From the NCBI GenBank assembly GCA_033782935.1, contig JAWQEG010001306.1:1364001-1428000 (forward strand): a DNA stretch of 64,000 nucleotides, written 5' to 3'. This stretch comes from Petrolisthes cinctipes. Its lineage: Eukaryota > Arthropoda > Malacostraca > Decapoda > Porcellanidae. Under the pieces are notes generated by a model, which saw only the letters and a list, made by a program, of their open reading frames with translations, was not told the DNA's origin and searched no databases. Positions 60,150 to 64,000 of the stretch are shown one piece after another; position 1 is the first letter of the stretch, and each line of letters begins with the position of its first letter. A program made the position numbers and the translations under genes.

Positions 60150-63100
60150 GTGTTAGAGTATTTTCAAAATACAGGCCAAAAACATACTGAAAATCGATCT
60201 TTTAGGTGCCCAAAAGTCGATATGTGCATGCATCTTCTGTACCCGTTTATATCTCAAATTCTGGCCCTAAACACCCGAAAATTCGATATTTTGGGGTCCC
60301 AGAAGCGATCTGTACATGCCTACTCCGTGTTAGAGTATTTTCAAAATTCAGGCCCAAAACATGCTGAAAATCGATATTTTTGGTGCCCAAAGTCAATATG
60401 TGCATGTATCTTCTGTACCCGTTTATATCTCAAATTCAGGCTCAAAACACCCGAAAATTCAATATTTTGGGGTCCCAGAAGCAATCTGTACAGTGCTAGA
60501 ATATTTTCAAAATATAGGCTAAAAACATGCTAAAAATCGATCTTTTAGGTGCCAAAAAGTCGATATCTCAAATTCAGTCCCAAAACACCCGAAAATTTGA
60601 TATTTAGGGGTCCCAGAAGCGATCTGTACATGCCTACTCCGTGTTAGAGTATTTTCAAAATACATGCTCAAAACATACTGAAAATCGATCTTTTAGGTGC
60701 ACAAAAGTCGATATTTGCATGCATCTTCAGTACCCGTTTATATCTCAAATTCAGTCCCAAAACACCCGAAAATTCGATATTTAGAGGTCCCAGAAGGTAT
60801 CTGTACATGCTTACTCCGTGTTAGAGTATTTTCAATATACAGGCCAAAAACATACTGAAAATCGATCTTTTAGGTGCCCAAAAGTCGATATGTGCATGCA
60901 TCTTCTGTACCCGTTTATATCTCAAATTCTGGCCCTAAACACCCGAAAATTCGATATTTTGGGGTCCCAGAAGCGATCTGTACATGCCTACTCCGTGTTA
61001 GAGTATTTTCAAAATTCAGGCCCAAAACATGCTGAAAATCGATATTTTTGGTGCCCAAAGTCAATATGTGCATGTATCTTCTGTACCCGTTTATATCTCA
61101 AATTCAGGCTCAAAACACCCGAAAATTCAATATTTTGGGGTCCCAGAAGCAATCTGTACAGTGCTAGAATATTTTCAAAATATAGGCTAAAAACATGCTA
61201 AAAATCGATCTTTTAGGTGCCAAAAAGTCGATATCTCAAATTCAGTCCCAAAACACCCGAAAATTTGATATTTAGGGTTCCCAGAAGCGATCTGTACATG
61301 CCTACTCCGTGTTAGAGTATTTTCAAAATACATGCTCAAAACATACTGAAAATCGATCTTTTAGGTGCACAAAAGTCGATATTTGCATGAATCTTCAGTA
61401 CCCGTTTATATCTCAAATTCAGGCTCAAAACACCCGAAAATTCAATATTTTGGGGTCCCAGAAACAATCTGTACATGCCTACTCAGTGTTAGAGTATTTT
61501 CAAAATACAGGCCAGAACATGCTGAAAATCGATATTTTAGATGCCCAAAGTCAATATGTGCATGTATCTTCTGTACCCGTTTATATCTCAAATTCAGGCT
61601 CAAAACACCCGAAAATTCAATATTTTGGGGTCCCAGAAGCAATCTGTACATGCCTACACAGTGCTAGAATATTTTCAAAATATAGGCTAAAAACATGCTA
61701 AAAATCGACATTTTAGGTGACAAAAAATCGATATCTCAAATTCAGTCCCAAAACACCCGAAAATTCGATATTTAGAGGTCCCAGAAGGTATCTGTACATG
61801 CCTACTCCGTGTTAGAGTATTTTCAAAATACAGGCCAAAAACATACTGAAAATCGATCTTTTAGGTGCCCAAAAGTCGATATGTGCATGCATCTTCTGTA
61901 CCCGTTTATATCTCAAATTCTGGCCCTAAACACCCGAAAATTCGATATTTTGGGGTCCCAGAAGCGATCTGTACATGCCTACTCCGTGTTAGAGTATTTT
62001 CAAAATTCAGGCCCAAAACATGCTGAAAATCGATATTTTTGGTGCCCAAAGTCAATATGTGCATGTATCTTCTGTACCCGTTTATATCTCAAATTCAAGC
62101 TCAAAACACCCGAAAATTCAATATTTTGGGGTCCCAGAAGCAATCTGTACATGCCTACTCAGTGCTAGAATATTTTCAAAATATAGGCTAAAAACATGCT
62201 AAAAATCGATCTTTTAGGTTCCAAAAAAGTCGATATCTCAAATTCCGTCCCAAAACACCCGAAAATTCGATATTTAGGGGTCCCAGAAGCGATCTGTACA
62301 TGCCTACTCCGTGTTAGAGTATTTTCAAAATACATGCTCAAAACATACTGAAAATCGATCTTTTAGGTGCTCAAAAGTCGATATGTGCATGCATCTTCAG
62401 TACCCGTTGATATCTCAAATTCAGGCTCAAAACACCCGAAAATTCAATATTTTGGGGTCCCAGAAGCAATCTGTACATGCCTACTCAGTGTTAGAGTATT
62501 TTCAAAATACAGGCCCAAAACATGCTGAAAATCGATATTTTAGATGCCCAAAGTCAATATGTGCATGTATCTTCTGTACCCGTTTATATCTCAAATTCAG
62601 GCTCAAAACACCCGAAAATTCAATATTTTGGGGTCCCAGAAGCAATCTGTACATGCCTACACAGTGCTAGAATATTTTCAAAATATAGGCTAAAAACATG
62701 CTAAAAATCGACATTTTAGGTGCCAAAAAATCGATATCTCAAATTCAGTCCCAAAACACCCGAAAATTCGATATTAAGAGGTCCCAGAAGGTATCTGTAC
62801 ATGCCTACTCCGTGTTAGAGTATTTTCAAAATACAGGCCAAAAACATACTGAAAATCGATCTTTTAGGTGCCCAAATGTCGATATGTGCATGCATCTTCT
62901 GTACCCGTTTATATCTCAAATTCTGGCCCTAAACACCCGAAAATTCGATATTTTGGGGTCCCAGAAGCGATCTGTACATGCCTACTCCGTGTTAGAGTAT
63001 TTTCAAAATTCAGGCCCAAAACATGCTGAAAATCGATATTTTTGGTGCCCAAAGTCAATATGTGCATGTATCTTCTAGACCCGTTTATATCTCAAATTCA

Positions 63101-63302
63101 GGCTCAAAACACCCGAAAATTCAATATTTTGGGGTCCCAGAAGCAATCTGTACAGTGCAAGAATATTTTCAAAATATATGCTAAAAACATGCTATAAATC
63201 GATCTTTTAGGTGCCAAAAAGTCGATATCTCAAATTCAGTCCCAAAACACCCGAAAATTCGATATTTAGGGGTCCCAGAAGAGATCTGTACATGCCTACT
63301 CC
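60150..63302 (+). repeat. HOR block 17, copy of 56.2-57.3 kb joined to copy of 46.6-48.1 kb
   Basis: Units start at 60150 (491), 60641 (177 orphan), 60818 (491), 61309 (500), 61809 (502), 62311 (501) and 62812 (491). Bases 60150-61308 match 56162-57320 at offset 3988, including the orphan and TTTAGGGTTCCC. Bases ~61.4-62.9 kb match 46.6-48.1 kb. The last unit has GTGCAAGAATATT and TATATGCTAAAAAC and a stop-creating TTCTAGACCCG near 63074. Confidence 0.87.
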
Positions 63303-64000
63303 GTGTTAGAGTATTTTCAAAATACATGCTCAAAACATACTGAAAATCGATCTTTTAGGTGCACAAAAGTCGATATTTGCATGCATCTTCAGTACCCGTT
63401 TATATCTCAAATTCAGGCTCAAAACACCCGAAAATTCAATATTTTGGGGTCCCAGAAACAATCTGTACATGCCTACTCAGTGTTAGAGTATTTTCAAAAT
63501 ACAGGCCAGAACATGCTGAAAATCGATATTTTAGATGCCCAAAGTCAATATGTGCATGTATCTTCTGTACCCGTTTATATCTCAAATTCAGGCTCAAAAC
63601 ACCCGAAAATTCAATATTTTGGGGTCCCAGAAGCAATCTGTACATGCCTACACAGTGCTAGAATATTTTCAAAATATAGGCTAAAAACATGCTAAAAATC
63701 GACATTTTAGGTGCCAAAAAATCGATATCTCAAATTCAGTCCCAAAACACCCGAAAATTCGATATTTAGAGGTCCCAGAAGGTATCTGTACATGCCTACT
63801 CCGTGTTAGAGTATTTTCAAAATACAGGCCAAAAACATACTGAAAATCGATCTTTTAGGTGCCCAAAAGTCGATATGTGCATGCATCTTCTGTACCCGTT
63901 TATATCTCAAATTCTGGCCCTAAACACCCGAAAATTCGATATTTTGGGGTCCCAGAAGCGATCTGTACATGCCTACTCCGTGTTAGAGTATTTTCAAAAT
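63303..64000 (+). repeat. HOR block 18 and partial unit at right window edge
   Basis: The unit 63303-63802 (500 bp, A1-B1-C1) matches 61309-61808 at offset 1994, sharing CGATATTTGCATG, CAGAAACAATCTG and CAGGCCAGAACATG. The next unit starts with A2 at 63803, and the window ends about 20 bp into the following B2. The array continues beyond the window. Confidence 0.88.

Larger units (their letters stand above)
1..64000 (+). repeat. Satellite DNA array, hexameric higher-order repeat, whole window
   Basis: Every part of the window is a diverged copy of one ~177 bp monomer, head-to-tail on the given strand. The landmarks GTGTTAGAG or GTGCTAGAA, ATATCTCAAATTC and GGGGTCCCAGAAG recur without interruption, spaced 177, 176/166 and 148 bp. 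The commonest super-unit is A-B-C (501 or 491 bp), and alternation of two flavours gives a ~992-1002 bp hexamer. No inverted copy, transposon, unique insert or array edge was seen. Monomers near nucleosomal length with HOR structure are known from centromeric and pericentromeric satellites of plants and animals. A centromeric role is inference; strand is assigned arbitrarily. Confidence 0.97.

Noticed and set aside
224..63695. Many open reading frames of 60-224 codons on both strands
   Set aside because: They follow from the satellite monomer length and lack of stops, repeat the same residues in each unit, overlap in several frames, mostly begin at GTG, and are broken by the 1, 8 and 10 bp indels without any sign of frame conservation. 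No domain was recognisable.
1..64000. CRISPR-like regular repeats
   Set aside because: There are no unique spacers between short repeats; the 'spacers' are themselves the rest of the monomer and are conserved.
1..64000. Transposon-derived or LTR tandem array
   Set aside because: I saw no terminal inverted repeats, target-site duplications, polypurine tract or reverse-transcriptase-like frame; the period is far too short and uniform.
1..64000. Telomeric, rDNA or tRNA sequence inside the array
   Set aside because: No short G-rich telomere motif runs, no rRNA-like conserved blocks and no tRNA A/B box pair were noticed while reading through all units.
46034..64000. Near-identical blocks as possible assembly artefacts
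   Set aside because: Not counted as a finding because most copy pairs differ at a few bases and sit in different neighbour contexts, which favours real duplications. The near-perfect 1002 bp pair at 27526-29529 remains the most doubtful and needs read support.

Overview
The whole 64 kb window is one uninterrupted satellite DNA array. I found no protein-coding gene, RNA gene, transposon, CRISPR array or unique sequence. Every stretch, including both window ends, is a copy of one ancestral AT-rich monomer of about 177 bp (37% G+C in a typical copy), always head-to-tail in the same orientation. This points to a eukaryote with large tandem-repeat blocks, in centromeric, pericentromeric or other heterochromatin. 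The species cannot be named from the sequence, and neither flank of the array is visible.

The array is hierarchical. Level 1 is a ~177 bp monomer in three families: A (177 bp), B (176 bp, or 166 bp with a 10 bp deletion) and C (148 bp, carrying a 29 bp internal deletion). Level 2 is the trimer A-B-C, 501 bp, or 491 bp with the shortened B. Level 3 is two trimer flavours that tend to alternate, A1-B1-C1 and A2-B2-C2, giving a hexamer higher-order repeat (HOR) of about 992-1002 bp. Level 4 is duplication of one or more trimers or hexamers. Visible offsets are 501, 825, 1002, 1169, 1316, 1974, 1994, 2685, 3964, 3988, 4645, 5469, 5982 and 14784 bp, recognised from shared rare variants.

Layout. 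Bases 1-16 kb hold an A2 variant reading CGATCTCTTAGG and a C variant reading CAAGATATAG, and are built from 5469/4154/4645/7139 bp offset duplications. Bases 16-19 kb are a 1316 bp tandem duplication containing an A-C dimer. Bases 19-27 kb are a mosaic with 3964/1978/1485 bp offsets and an 8 bp deletion variant. Bases 27-38 kb carry a B2 variant reading CGATGTTTTT and hold a 1002 bp tandem copy pair, a 2685 bp offset pair marked by a palindromic 4 bp insertion, and a 501 bp tandem pair. Bases 38-46 kb are the most irregular part (A-B-only, A-B-C-C and A-A-B-C units, 481 bp units). Bases 46-64 kb are the most homogeneous and look recently amplified.

Nothing here works as a gene set. The long apparent open frames arise because the 177 bp A monomer is exactly 59 codons with no stop in one frame. 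The interesting content is structural: a conserved dyad with a compensatory base-pair change between monomer families, helically phased A-tracts, microhomology-flanked deletions, a templated palindromic insertion, and a legible record of unequal exchange. Coordinates below use the GTG of GTGTTAGAG (A, B) or GTGCTAGAA (C) as monomer position 1. All comparisons were made by eye.
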